Source: Alentia gelatinosa
Lineage: Eukaryota > Annelida > Polychaeta > Phyllodocida > Polynoidae
Assembly (NCBI GenBank): GCA_950022655.1
Contig: OX465584.1
Coordinates: 48,776,723-48,840,722 of the forward strand
DNA: 64,000 nt
Direction: 5' to 3'
Position 1 is the stretch's first letter, and each line of letters begins with the position of its first letter. Shown here one piece after another: positions 54,359-64,000 of this stretch. The translations under genes and the position numbers were made by a program. The notes below the pieces were generated by a model. The model had not been told where the DNA came from and did no database searches. It worked only from the letters and a program-made list of their open reading frames with translations.

Positions 54359-57300
54359 TTGTACTGATTTCAGAAAGTTGGTTAGAACCCCCACTTCCCA
54401 GTTCTATGGTCCAAATAAGTCAGATACTCCGCCTCAATCGTAAACCATTTGTGGATAAAAAGGGAGGGGGATTACTTATTTATATTCAACAAGATTTAGA
54501 ATATGAATATCTAAAAGACTACTCTACCATCACCCCGTATTACGAAATTATCTCTATTATTCTTACGCGAGGGAAAACAAAGTACTTAATATTAAATACT
54601 TATAGGCCGCCTCAGTTTAATCCTAGCTACTATTATGACCAGCTTACAGAAATCATGGTAAACTTGCCTAATCAGAAAAATGTCATAATAATGGGAGATG
54701 CAAACTTAGACTTTAACGATAAGTCACTGAAACGGAACCATATCGACAAATTTTGTAATATACATGACTTAACACAATTTATTGAAGCTCCGACAAGGAT
54801 TACACAGACGACCAAAACTGTTATTGACCATATATACACGAACTGTAATTTTATCAATGAGACAGGCGCCCTTGATTATATTGTAAAAGATCATTTACCA
54901 ATTTATTTGGTGGTGAAATGCAAACGTAACATGGTCAAAAAGAGATTAATAACAGCTCGTAGTTATAAGAAATTTGATCATCAAGCATTTAAAGAAAAGT
55001 ATAATATGGCTGATTGGACTAACTATAGTGTGGACCAGGACCCAAACTGGCTTTGGAAAAAAATGCTCCAGAACGTAATTGAAATTTTAGATATATTAGC
55101 CCCAATGAAAACTTTTCATATTACTGAAAAAAAACCCCACATGGCTAACCCATGAGGTACTAGACTCAATCAACAATAGGAACTACTTCTTTAAAAAAGC
55201 TCAAAGATCAAACTCTATAGATGATTGGAGAATAGCGAAATTCTACAAAAACCGTACACAGGCAATAATACGTAGAAATAAACAAACTATGATTAATAAA
55301 CTAATAATAGACCACAATAGAGATAGCAAAAAGTTCTGGAAAGGTATACGGGAAATATTACCAAAAGAAAGTAGCCCCAAAATCACAGATATTATCAACA
55401 ACGATACGGGTCTGGTGATAGATACAGATAAGCGACCAGACTATATAAATAATTACTTTACGCACATAGGTGAGGAACTCCTGAAAAAAACATAGAAAAA
55501 CCGCCATTTCCACATAAACCTAATGAGGGGGACCTGTTCACGGACGAAATTTCAATCGATGAAATAATTAAAGCAATTAAATCTTTAGACTTAAACAAAT
55601 CCTCATGTATTGAAAATATAAGATCTTCAGTTTTAAAGATAGCTTTTCTTGCCTCATTAGATAAACTACAAATATTGTTAAACTCAATTATTCAACAACG
55701 TATAATACCTGACCAGTGGAAAATGTCAACAATCATCCCTATTCCTAAAGCGGGTAATATTAAATATGTTAATAATTTGCGACCGATTAGTTTATTTCCT
55801 CTCCCAGGTAAACTAATGGAAAAGGTGGTAAACAAAAGACTGAAGCAATATTTGGAAACGAATTTGCTAATCTTGGATGAACAACATGGATTCAGAACAG
55901 GCAGGTCCACTCACTCGGCAATTAGTCAATATTTATCTGAAATTTATATGAAACTTAATGAGAACCACACCCCTATTACTGTCTTCTTGGATTTCAAGAA
56001 GGCGTTCGATACTGTCTCTCACCAATTGTTGATAAAAAAATTAAATGACTTAGGTTTATCGAATAATTCATGTCTTTGGTTTCAAGAATACTTAACAAAT
56101 AGAATACAGCGTACCATGTTAGATGAAAAAATTTCCAAACCTGAAACGACTATGTTTGGAATACCGCAAGGTTCGGTTTTAGGACCCACACTTTTCCTTG
56201 TTTCTATCAATAATCTCACATCATACTTAAAAAATACCCCTTGTAAACTATCTTTATACGCTGATGATACTACGATAACTACAAATAATGTTGAAAGCCT
56301 CAAGATAATTTTACCTCTGTCACAGAGATGGTGCGAAGACAATATTCTTACAATCAACGAAAAGAAAACTAAAGTTGTACAGTATGTGAGATGAGGAAGA
56401 GAACAAAATCAACGAGAAAAAATAGAGGTTAGGTTAAATAATCAGCTTTTGGAAGAAGTAAACCAGTATAACTATTTAGGATGTATTATTGACTCGGACT
56501 TAAAGTTTGAGAATCAACGAAATGCTTTAAGAAAAAGAGTACATGATAAAATTTACTTGCTCCGTAAAATTCGCGGACTAATAACAGCAGAAGTGGCCTT
56601 ACGTATATATAAGGCTTATATTTTACCCTATTTTGACTATTGTGATTATATATGTGAACCCCAGACTCAAGCAGGAAAGAATGAATTGCAGTTATGGCAG
56701 AACAAAATATTAAGAATAGTCTTTAGAATAAAACTCGGCCCCAATCCTTTACTGAACATAGAAGAATTACATAAGAAAGCAAAATTACAATATTTAAATG
56801 ATAGAAGAAAACTACATCTATTATTCTATGCACACACATTGACAAAATTACCCCATTTATTAGATCAAAGAAATTTACCTACAAGGAAATTTGATGGACT
56901 GAGACTAATCGAACCAATAGTAAACTACCCCGGTTTCGCAACATCTTTCTATAGACAGAGTATATTATCTTGGAATAGATTAAAAGTTGATTATACTAAG
57001 ATTGAAGAAAAACAGATCTTTAAGAAGGAAATTAAGAGAAATTACCAAAATTGCCTACAACAAATTTTCTATGGTTGACATAGGATAGATTGTGATTGCA
57101 ACTACTTGTGTCTTCCTAATACCTCACTCACCTAATAAACAACGTAAGTTAAGGTTATTGCTGTTGAAAGGTTTAATTGGCTTTAATTATGAAACATACA
57201 CTGACTTCAGATTGTGACTGCAACTGCTCAACGTATCCCCGTGTTAACTCACAAGTACCATGTGATAGTATAATAGGTAGCAAAAACTCTATAGAAAACA

Positions 57301-57743
57301 CTCTAGACCGTAGGTAACTGTGAAATTGCTATAAAATGAAAATCGTACTACTGTATATTTTATTTTGAATGAGATATGAGTGTATATTGAAATATGTCTG
57401 TTAGACGAATCAATGTATATCTGATTCTAAGTATAACATATATATATAATTAATGACTGGCTGGTGTTGAGAACCCCAGGGATTGTGTAAGTGGGGTCTA
57501 CTAACTTTATATAGCAATACTGTGTATATATGGTTCTCACCTACCATTTCATCTCATTAAAACAGCCATTGATAAGATGAGATTATGGATCAACTAAGTG
57601 AGAGTATTACAGATCTAATATATTAGATTGTCCATGTGATGCAAGAGGGCCCGGATGGAAGAACGGCAAACTGCCGAATCCGGTGAGTGATGTAAAAATT
57701 CTTCCCTGAATAAAAATTGATGAAAAAAAATGAAAAAAAAGAA
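54359..57743 (+). mobile_element. Younger LINE inserted into the older one (3.4 kb, 5'-truncated)
   Basis: Plus strand. It starts within the APE endonuclease (LISESWL) and continues with GDANLDF, a TVIDHIYTN block and DHLPIY. RT follows: DFKKAFDTVSHQLL (about 55991), FGIPQGSVLGPTLF and LYADDTTITTN (about 56254). The C terminus ends at 57078. A 3' UTR has AATAAA at 57709 and an A-rich tail to 57743. Only three breaks are visible: an extra base in the A/C run at 55127-55138, a missing base in the A-run at 55484-55490, and TGA at 56392-56394. GATA flanks both sides (54355-54358 and 57744-57747). It is a different Jockey-superfamily lineage from its host. Confidence 0.9.
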
Positions 57744-58598
57744 GATAAGTCCAGGTTCTGAGTGATGTAACTGAGAATGACATCCCATGAATAATCAGGA
57801 TCAGAATTTTTCCAGAATTCTGTCCAGTCGCAATTACTCAGAAATGCATATAACTTGTCTTTACTATGATTCTTATATGATCTTCCTGAGAAAGTCACCG
57901 GACAATGCATCTCTCTTTGCTTTTTTCTTAAAGCATACACAGAATCGTGGTCACAGACTAAATCATTTCCAGTACCTGATCCTATCACATAGTTACAGTT
58001 GGTGTATATATGATCCAGTATTGTTCCAGTATTACGCTTATTTGGACTAGTTACAGTATTTATTAATTGACGAAGACCTGCATCCTTTGTGATATTAAGT
58101 AATTCTGCAACTCCTACTTCCTCTCTATTTAGTAAATTCAAATTAAAGTCACCGGTTAACCAAATTTCTTTATTTTGCAAAATATCATCTCTAAGAATTT
58201 CATTTAGTCTAGTAAGACAGTTCTATAGTTTCCCTCGCTGTGAGCGGTAACAGATTATAAGGAGCATCCCCTTATTTCCAGGTTTTTCTATCTTCAGCGA
58301 TAGGATTTCATGATCAAAGGTACTCTCAGATAATTCCTCAACTTTGAAAGCCCAGTTACTCAGTTCCTCCTTAACAAAACAGGCCACCCCCCCCCCCCCC
58401 CCACCCACCCTTTCCAATAGTTCGATCCTGCCTAAATAATTTATAACCAGGCCAATTGGTAAGTGCATAATCATGAAAATGGTTAAGCCAGGTCTCACTG
58501 ATAGTTACCAAATGGTCATCTTTATACAAGTGCTGTATTAAATCAAAATGTGCTAGTAAACTACAAGCATTTACATGGTGCAGTGCAATATGTTTCAT
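57744..58598 (-). mobile_element. Older LINE (5' part: APE endonuclease)
   Basis: Minus strand. An ATG at 58598 begins HVNACSLLAHFDLIQHL, followed by TISETWL, GDFNLN, an LDHIYTN block and CDHDSVY, the order of an APE-type endonuclease. The last codons before 57744 join in frame to the codons before 54355, which gives a continuous endonuclease-linker. With the 52352-54358 part, ORF2 is about 950 codons, the normal length. Breaks: a G-run slip at 58385-58401 and a TAG at 58225-58223. Confidence 0.85.
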
Positions 58599-59060
58599 GA
58601 ATACTGCTAATTATACTGCTAGTTGGGTTACATATAAGGTGCATATGTGATGTAGGTGCAGTGCAGTGAACTCCCAACCGTAGGTGCTGCCCTAAGGGGT
58701 GGGACGAAGTTATCAAGCTGTCTTGTTTGCAGCTTGATAACTCAATAGACCGCTGAAGAGCAGTCAGAATTAAATGTTTAAGTTTTTTAGACTTCTAGTT
58801 TAGATGGTTCAATTAGGGGTGAGGTGGTCTTATGTGGAGCCGAGAGGGGGTCCACAGCAGAAGTGAGACATTCTGTGTTATTAAGATAATAATAGTAATA
58901 ATAAATAGATTACACTATTAGTACACATTCACCACATTTGATGACTGCATTATGCACCCTTGAGTAACTTACACATATCGATTCATGTATACATATTATT
59001 TTAAGTATTAGGTTTTAGTTTTTCTTTTAGCTTTAGTTTTGGTTTTGGTTTCAGTTTATA
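58599..59060 (-). mobile_element. Probable 5' UTR of the older LINE
   Basis: No ORF1 was found. A perfect 13-bp stem with a 9-base loop (AGTTATCAAGCTG / CAGCTTGATAACT) lies at 58708-58742. Assignment to the LINE is by position only. Confidence 0.4.
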
Positions 59061-59716
59061 GCCGCCGGTCCGACATGCTAGCACTGACTCTAGAATTGTC
59101 TCTGCCCCTTAAAGAGACATTGATTTTATTGTTACTTCCAATGATCTTACTAATAATAACATAGTAACTAGCTTGTACAGGAGTGAGACACAACATATAG
59201 GTTATATACAGTACTGTGAAAAACAATAGGTAATATATATCATACATCGCTAAAGTAGGGAGTAACAGACACCGTGAATTATACCAGTCTACTAGCTTGA
59301 AGGTACGGTTTATTGGTCTAAGAGAGGATGTAGCTTAATTCCACCCCTTTGCGTTGTGAGTAGTTCTCTCCACCAACGTACGGTTCATGTTTTCCTCTTT
59401 GGCGCTTCACGAGTAAGGTTGAAGTGATACACTGATGTTGGTACTCTAGCCCAGCACACCGCCGATTCGACATGTGTGTAGTAAGCCGTAGTATACACGA
59501 GTCTACACAGTGATATTGTACAAAAATTGACTTACTCACCAGCTTGCTTACATAGCATGGCTGCGCCAATTACACCGCCGATCCGACATGTGTAATTTAC
59601 ACAGAGTGAGTCCTGTTACATATTGTCAAGCGAATATAGTTTTTAGCCTCGTTTCATTGTTACACTACACATCCAGTGGCCGTAGGTGATCCATACACCG
59701 CCGATTCGACATGCGT
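59061..59716. repeat. Four spaced copies of ACACCGCCGATTCGACATG
   Basis: Copies at 59061 (GCCGCCGGTCCGACATG), 59456, 59572 and 59695, the last three 116 and 123 bp apart. Sequence between them is only weakly alike. Each is followed by TGTGTA, TGTGTA, CGTAT or CTAGC. This may be a decayed tandem 5' UTR monomer of the older LINE or a protein-binding iteron. Confidence 0.6.
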
Positions 59717-60040
59717 ATTCTCTCTTTTAAACCAGATACAGCCACATGTGTAGCATCAACCCGAAATAAGGAAACTGATAGGTAAATTCAACGATCTGTT
59801 CGCCTCGGCTACGCTTGAGTGCGTTTCGCGGGTAGAGCGCTAATTTCCGTATGATCCGCTAGGAAAACTTTGGCGATAGTTCCATTTTAAGCCACCAGGG
59901 TTTAAAGTGGCGCTGCTGATGTTTTTTTTGGGGTTTTTTTAAATTGAGCAAGCTCTTTCTTTATTTCACTTGTAATACATATATTCATTCTTTCCTGAGT
60001 GTATAATCATGACTTACTTTCCTAAGGTGTTTATTTGCAA
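59717..60040. other. Intergenic spacer
   Basis: A T-rich run at 59929-59940 (GTTTTTTTTGGGGTTTTTTT) could be another LINE 3' end on the minus strand; no other support. Confidence 0.3.
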
Positions 60041-60049
60041 TCCTTTTTT

Positions 60050-60700
60050 TCTATGGTCTTGGAATAGTTGGGGCCGGCGGACAAATTTCCCTGATTTTCA
60101 GGCAGTCAGTCTTGTGAAAAAATTATTTGCAATTCATTCCCATGCCCCTAGGCCTTAATAAAGTATTTGTCCGTCAATTCCAGGTATATCTATCTTCATG
60201 GGACAATTGGAATTAGGGTTCTAAGTACGGTACACTAGATTTTTTTAAAGTTATGGCACATTTTGTCTTAGAATAGTTTGGGCCGGCGGACAAATTTCCC
60301 TGATTTCCAGGCAGTCAGTCTTGGGAATAAATTATTTTCAATTCATTCCCATGCCCCTAGGCCTTAATAAAGTATTTGTCAGTCGATTCCAGGTATGTAC
60401 CTACATGGGACAGTTGGAATTAGGGTTCTAAGTACACTAGATTTTATTAAAGTTACGGCACATTTTGTGTCAGTTTGGGTTGGGTCGGCAGTCTGTTTGT
60501 TTGTTTGTTTGTGGTTTAACGTCCCAGGGGACCCTGAGGGTATATAGGGACTAAGGGTCGGCAGTCAAATTCCCTGATTTTCAAGGGGAAAATTCAGAAA
60601 ATCCAGATTCTTAAATTGTTCCCATGCCCCTAGGCCTTAATAAAGTATTTGTCAGTAGATTCCAGATATATTATACCTACACGGGACAGTTGGAATTAGG
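60050..60700. repeat. Tandem array, three units of about 205 bp
   Basis: Each unit has GGCCGGCGGACAAATTTCCC, TGATTTTCAGGCAGTCAGTC, CATGCCCCTAGGCCTTAATA and AGTATTTGTC.GTC.ATTCC. Unit cores start at 60072, 60281 and 60482. The third is interrupted by a short retroelement tail. Confidence 0.85.
60494..60554 (-). mobile_element. 61-bp severely truncated SINE/LINE tail with a 12-bp TSD
   Basis: GGGTCGGCAGTC lies at 60482-60493 and again at 60555-60566. Between them, on the minus strand: CCCTATATACCCTCAGGGTC, CCCTGGGACGTTAAACCAC, then (AAAC)n. A clean target-primed insertion of only the last 61 bases. Confidence 0.85.
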
Positions 60701-60817
60701 TTTGGAGTAGAGGTCTATGAACTGACCTTACCCACTGAAAGTAGGTTAAACTTGAAGCTCCTAAGCCAGGAGAGTGACTTAAGTTTGGCAAGACTAGCAG
60801 AGGAAGGGTCACTACTT
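60701..60817. other. Spacer
   Basis: Nothing recognised. Confidence 0.3.
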
Positions 60818-60910
60818 GGGGGCCATCCATAAAGTAGCCTACGTATGGTACGCAGACTTTCTGAAATTCAGGACCCCCCACCCCCCTCCCCTCCCGATCG
60901 CAACCAAAAC
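60818..60910. mobile_element. M2 MITE fragment
   Basis: GGGGCCATCCATAAAGTAGC, then ACGTATGGTACGCAGAC, TTTCTGAAATTCAGGACCCC and a C-rich stretch match M2. The right end is missing. Confidence 0.6.
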
Positions 60911-61647
60911 TTATGGCATATTGTCAGTGGCTATGGATCTCGATGCAGTTCCTTAAATTTAAGTTATTCAGGGATGTCAGTGAGGTCTCAGAAAAAAAAC
61001 CTGAAATGTCAACTCTCTATTTGACTGCCATTTTTACTTTTACTTTTATATGTAAATACTTGCAAGAAGTGAGCAAGTCTACTACAGATATGACCACCCT
61101 AACACCACCACCACCAGCCTCCTGAGATTACAAGCAGCTCAAGTTTCATTAAGCTCCACTCTCAAAACATAGTTCTTAGTTCAGGGGTTTCAGGGGGTTT
61201 CAGGGGGTTTCAGTTAACCTATGTCAGTCCACTATAGCGCCACAGAGTTCTCAGGGAAATTCCCCTGACTCTGCAAGGCCCTGGGACCCACAGGGTACCA
61301 CGTAGACTTGTTCAAGTCTTTGATTATGAACATAAATTCAATGAATAAAATAAATTACAATGTGTAAGGTTCCTCTGACTGGCTCAGTCAGCCAGGCCGA
61401 GGGGAGAGTAGGTGGAGGGGTAAGGAGGGTGTGCTGTGGCGGTAGGCAGCAGTAGGAGTAGGACACAGGGACGGAGGCTAGTCTAGGTACTACTACGTGC
61501 AGCCTGACACCAGCCACCGGGCATGGTTCCCACCAATGGCCGCCTATGTAGAGATACACTACATTTCAGAATGAATGGTTATGTTTTGGAGTTAAGAAAA
61601 ATACCTGAAAACCTGAGATTCCCTGAGAACTGCCATCCCTGGTTATT
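60911..61647. other. Intergenic, simple repeats only
   Basis: TTTCAGGGGG occurs three times at 61186-61212. A 70-codon plus frame (60913-61125) has no known feature. Confidence 0.3.
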
Positions 61648-61710
61648 AGTCCGAGACGTTCCTGACTATCTAGCCGCCAAGGCGGTAGACAGTCAGGAGC
61701 GTCTCGGACT
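61648..61710. repeat. Strong 63-bp hairpin
   Basis: AGTCCGAGACGTTCCTGACT / ATCTAGCCGCC is followed after AA by GGCGGTAGACAGTCAGGAGC / GTCTCGGACT. Thirty bases pair with about two mismatches and almost no loop. It may be a small palindromic MITE or cruciform site. The near-absent loop argues against a microRNA precursor. Confidence 0.85.
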
Positions 61711-62836
61711 ACTCAGACTAGAAACCAAATGTAAACCTGCCAGGTAATTACAAGTGCTATAGAAGCTTCTAGACTATAGAATGTAGGAATGAAGAGTAAT
61801 TGCCCGTTGTACGCCTTTTTTTGTACAACTGCCGGTACCCGTGTTTATCCGAGGTCGGTGATTCCATTTCTATCCCTTACATTAAATTAAGCTACAGAGA
61901 TAGCATCCGAATCCAGGCCTTACCTTTGACAACTGCGTAATATGTTCGTTATCCAAACCCAACACTGTTCTGTTCTGATAACCACTCTGGTTTACCTTGA
62001 TAGAGCTTCGAGAGAAGAGTGATAATGAAGCAGAGAAGCAAAGATAAGTCCGTTCACAGGCATCGGCTTATATAAAAGCATGGACCACTCTCCTCTCAGA
62101 TGTTTCGTGCATCTGCGGCTTACTAATCCAACCAGGGTGCATGATATATGCTTGGAGAGTGGAGATTTAGCCTCGGTAGTGGTACAAGCTGCATACTCTA
62201 TAGGTCAGGAAGGCATATTAGGGACTATGATGGGATGTGAATTCAAATAGTGTTTCCCTCAAAGATCTTATAGATTGACTTGTGCTGCATATCCAATTAG
62301 TTTAAGTAAGCATTTTTTCATATATAACAACTAAAGGAAAAATATTCTTTGGAATTACAATATCAAAATATTGTATCTTTCCCAACCAGGCCCTTTTTCT
62401 CCATTTTTCGCCTACTATGATAATGCTATAACATATGGCAGATACCACAAAAAGAGGCTTTTTGGTACTTTTCTATTTTCATAACAAAACAGTCCATTTT
62501 GACTTCTACTATGAGTACAACAAAAGTTTAGGTATCAAAATGATCGTGAAATGATTCACTACTTGATAAAATTGGGTTTAGATTATTGTTCCACATGGAA
62601 TTCTATAGAATCTTCACTTGTATTCTAGGAGTCGAACATTTTGCCTAACTTTTAACATGATTTCAGAGAAAATATATCCAAAATGAAAACAGAGAAATCA
62701 ACTCAATAAATTCAAAATACATATGACAATAAAGCCCATAATCTCTGCTTTAATATGGTACCCTTTGTAAATCTGTATTTGTTTTACAGCCTAGGTGATG
62801 AGAACTTTAGTATAGCAAGTAAAAAATAACTAGTTT
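61711..62836. other. Intergenic, no supported gene
   Basis: AT-rich sequence without convincing exons. Confidence 0.3.
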
Positions 62837-63115
62837 TCAGTCCCCAATATGGTTGCGCGGCCTATAGGTGTCGCTACAGTCCAAGGTGGCCATACTCCTA
62901 GCAGATCTTTGGCGGCGCTTATTGCTTAACAAGCGTCTGCATGAAGTAGAGCGCAGTATCGCTGCTAGGAGAGTGGACTCTGCTCCGCTGTCTCCCGGGT
63001 CATTCACTAGGAGGGAGAGCACGGCCCAAAGAACTAGGCCTATACTGTAGTTTAGTTCTTTGGCACGGCTGAGCACTGCGATGCACAAAAAGTGTTTTTT
63101 GTTTATAATTTTCAT
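62837..63115. other. GC-richer patch with overlapping ORFs, unresolved
   Basis: Both strands are open for 60-92 codons. The plus frame (from 62868, with IAARRVDSAPLSPGSFTRR) looks no more protein-like than the minus one. An inverted pair, CCAAAGAACTA / TAGTTTAGTTCTTTGG, lies at 63027-63063. It could be an exon or the end of an unknown element. Confidence 0.25.
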
Positions 63116-63269
63116 TTCACCTTTTGTATAAATTGTATCAATTGTTACGACTTATACATGTCGCTGATAACGGTTTGTTTATAGTTAGCAAGCTGACTGT
63201 TGGCCGTGTACATGTATACACTAATTCATGCCTGTTTTATCTATATGGTATCTCAATGTTCTATATTTA

Positions 63270-63340
63270 ACTCTTTCAGTCCTAGCAATGCCTGGAGGCA
63301 TTCCCATGCAGGGGACGAGGAATGCCTCCAGGCATTGTTT
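63270..63340. repeat. Short hairpin repeat, partner of 45510-45585
   Basis: AATGCCTGGAGGCATTCC is itself palindromic and is followed by its inverse GGAATGCCTCCAGGCATT after 15 bases. Confidence 0.6.
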
Positions 63341-63570
63341 GAAGATATGTTTAGCCTATGTGTCATTATCACAAAAGTTATGTTTTATGAGAAATGATGA
63401 AAAGATTTACACCATTTTTTCACAATAAATAAAAAAATACAATGTTCATCATTATACTCATTTGATAAGTAACTATAGTAACTGGTATCTAAAGGTTGCT
63501 ACGTGACGCACATACGAAAAAGACGCCATTACGGCAATAGTCTCATCCCCTTGGGGTTTATAGCTGTGTA

Positions 63571-63936
63571 GTGCCAAAAACGGTTACCCTACCAAAAGTG
63601 GTAATTATCGCCCACTCTATACACGCATATCTGTTTACACCCTCTTCTGGTCATATTTCACAGACTTTTGGGGGTCATGTCATTAAATGACGTTATTGCG
63701 TCATGATTACGTAAAATTTTTGCGCTTAAAATTCTTTCCCATTCAAAGTAACTGTAGTTGTACTTCATCCTCTCGTGATTCAACTTCTGATTTGCTAAAT
63801 ATGCATGTACAAACTAGTGGTTGAGCGCTGATGAATTTCTCACTCTCCAATCGTGGACTTCATTACTGTGCATGTTCCCGCCTGCGCACAAGATACTAGT
63901 GGGCGATAATTTTGGGCGGGTAACCGTTTTTGGCAC
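63571..63936. mobile_element. 366-bp MITE with long TIRs
   Basis: GTGCCAAAAACGGTTACCCT then AATTATCGCCCACT at the left. At the right, AGTGGGCGATAATTTTGGGC then GGGTAACCGTTTTTGGCAC. The TIRs pair over about 35 bp with a short unpaired segment. The interior is AT-rich and has no ORF. Target duplication not resolved. Confidence 0.85.
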
Positions 63937-64000
63937 ATCATATATTCTAGGCAACAAGACAGAGAAGTATATGTAGTGGCTGGGTGTCAGGTCCAGCCAA

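Noticed and set aside
61648..61710. microRNA precursor
   Set aside because: Almost no terminal loop, and the arms are too perfectly paired; a palindromic element fits better.

Overview
This is a eukaryotic, almost certainly metazoan, nuclear DNA window. Genes are sparse and split by introns with GT..AG junctions. There are no bacterial-style operons. Most of the DNA is AT-rich and full of MITEs, SINEs, LINE fragments, minisatellites and microsatellites. SINE/LINE tails of the form GACGTTAAA followed by (CAAA)n, an APE-type LINE nest and a relict DIRS-like reverse transcriptase suggest a marine invertebrate. A lophotrochozoan such as a mollusc or brachiopod is my first guess and an invertebrate deuterostome my second. 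The sequence alone does not fix the species.

Three genes are well supported. (1) 7378-8673 (+): an intronless coding region for a 431-residue rhodopsin-class GPCR. A CpG-rich, CRE-containing probable promoter and a candidate noncoding exon lie just upstream. (2) 13577-17573 (-): a three-exon, 134-residue Ly6/uPAR (three-finger) protein with a signal peptide and a GPI-type tail. (3) 42932-49284 (-): a five-exon, 252-residue short-chain dehydrogenase of the C-factor/sniffer type. Weaker candidates are a first exon with three CACGTG boxes at 24155-24306 (+) and a TATA/CCAAT promoter-like stretch at 34240-34467 (+). The genes do not appear to act together; they are independent neighbours.

Mobile DNA, left to right: a 0-0.4 kb copy of a repeat (R1) that ends in a hairpin; a decayed DIRS-like RT at 2.3-2.85 kb; two adjacent copies of a TIR element at 3.6-4.3 kb; a 164-bp MITE (family M2, five loci in the window); the Ly6 gene with a long TA microsatellite in intron 2; a CTGCCTATAG minisatellite split by a LINE 3' end (18.3-19.0 kb); an R1 tandem duplication (19.7-20.6 kb); a 426-bp pogo-like nonautonomous transposon with 15-bp iterons (21.2-21.6 kb); tRNA-headed SINEs (40.1 and 44.4 kb, 23.5 and 45.1 kb partial); long one-strand pyrimidine (31.3 kb) and purine (35.3 kb) tracts; minisatellites (38.2 and 60.1 kb); and a retrotransposon nest (51.2-58.6 kb) in which a younger plus-strand LINE has inserted into an older minus-strand LINE. 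The last kilobases carry a strong 63-bp hairpin and a 366-bp MITE.

I found no CRISPR array, no functional rRNA or tRNA gene, and no evidence of a new multi-gene system. The most informative signals are the nested LINEs, the atypical GPCR motifs, the hairpin-ended repeat family and the SINE with an expandable 91-bp internal unit. All calls come from reading the sequence by eye; repeat limits are approximate unless a target-site duplication is stated.
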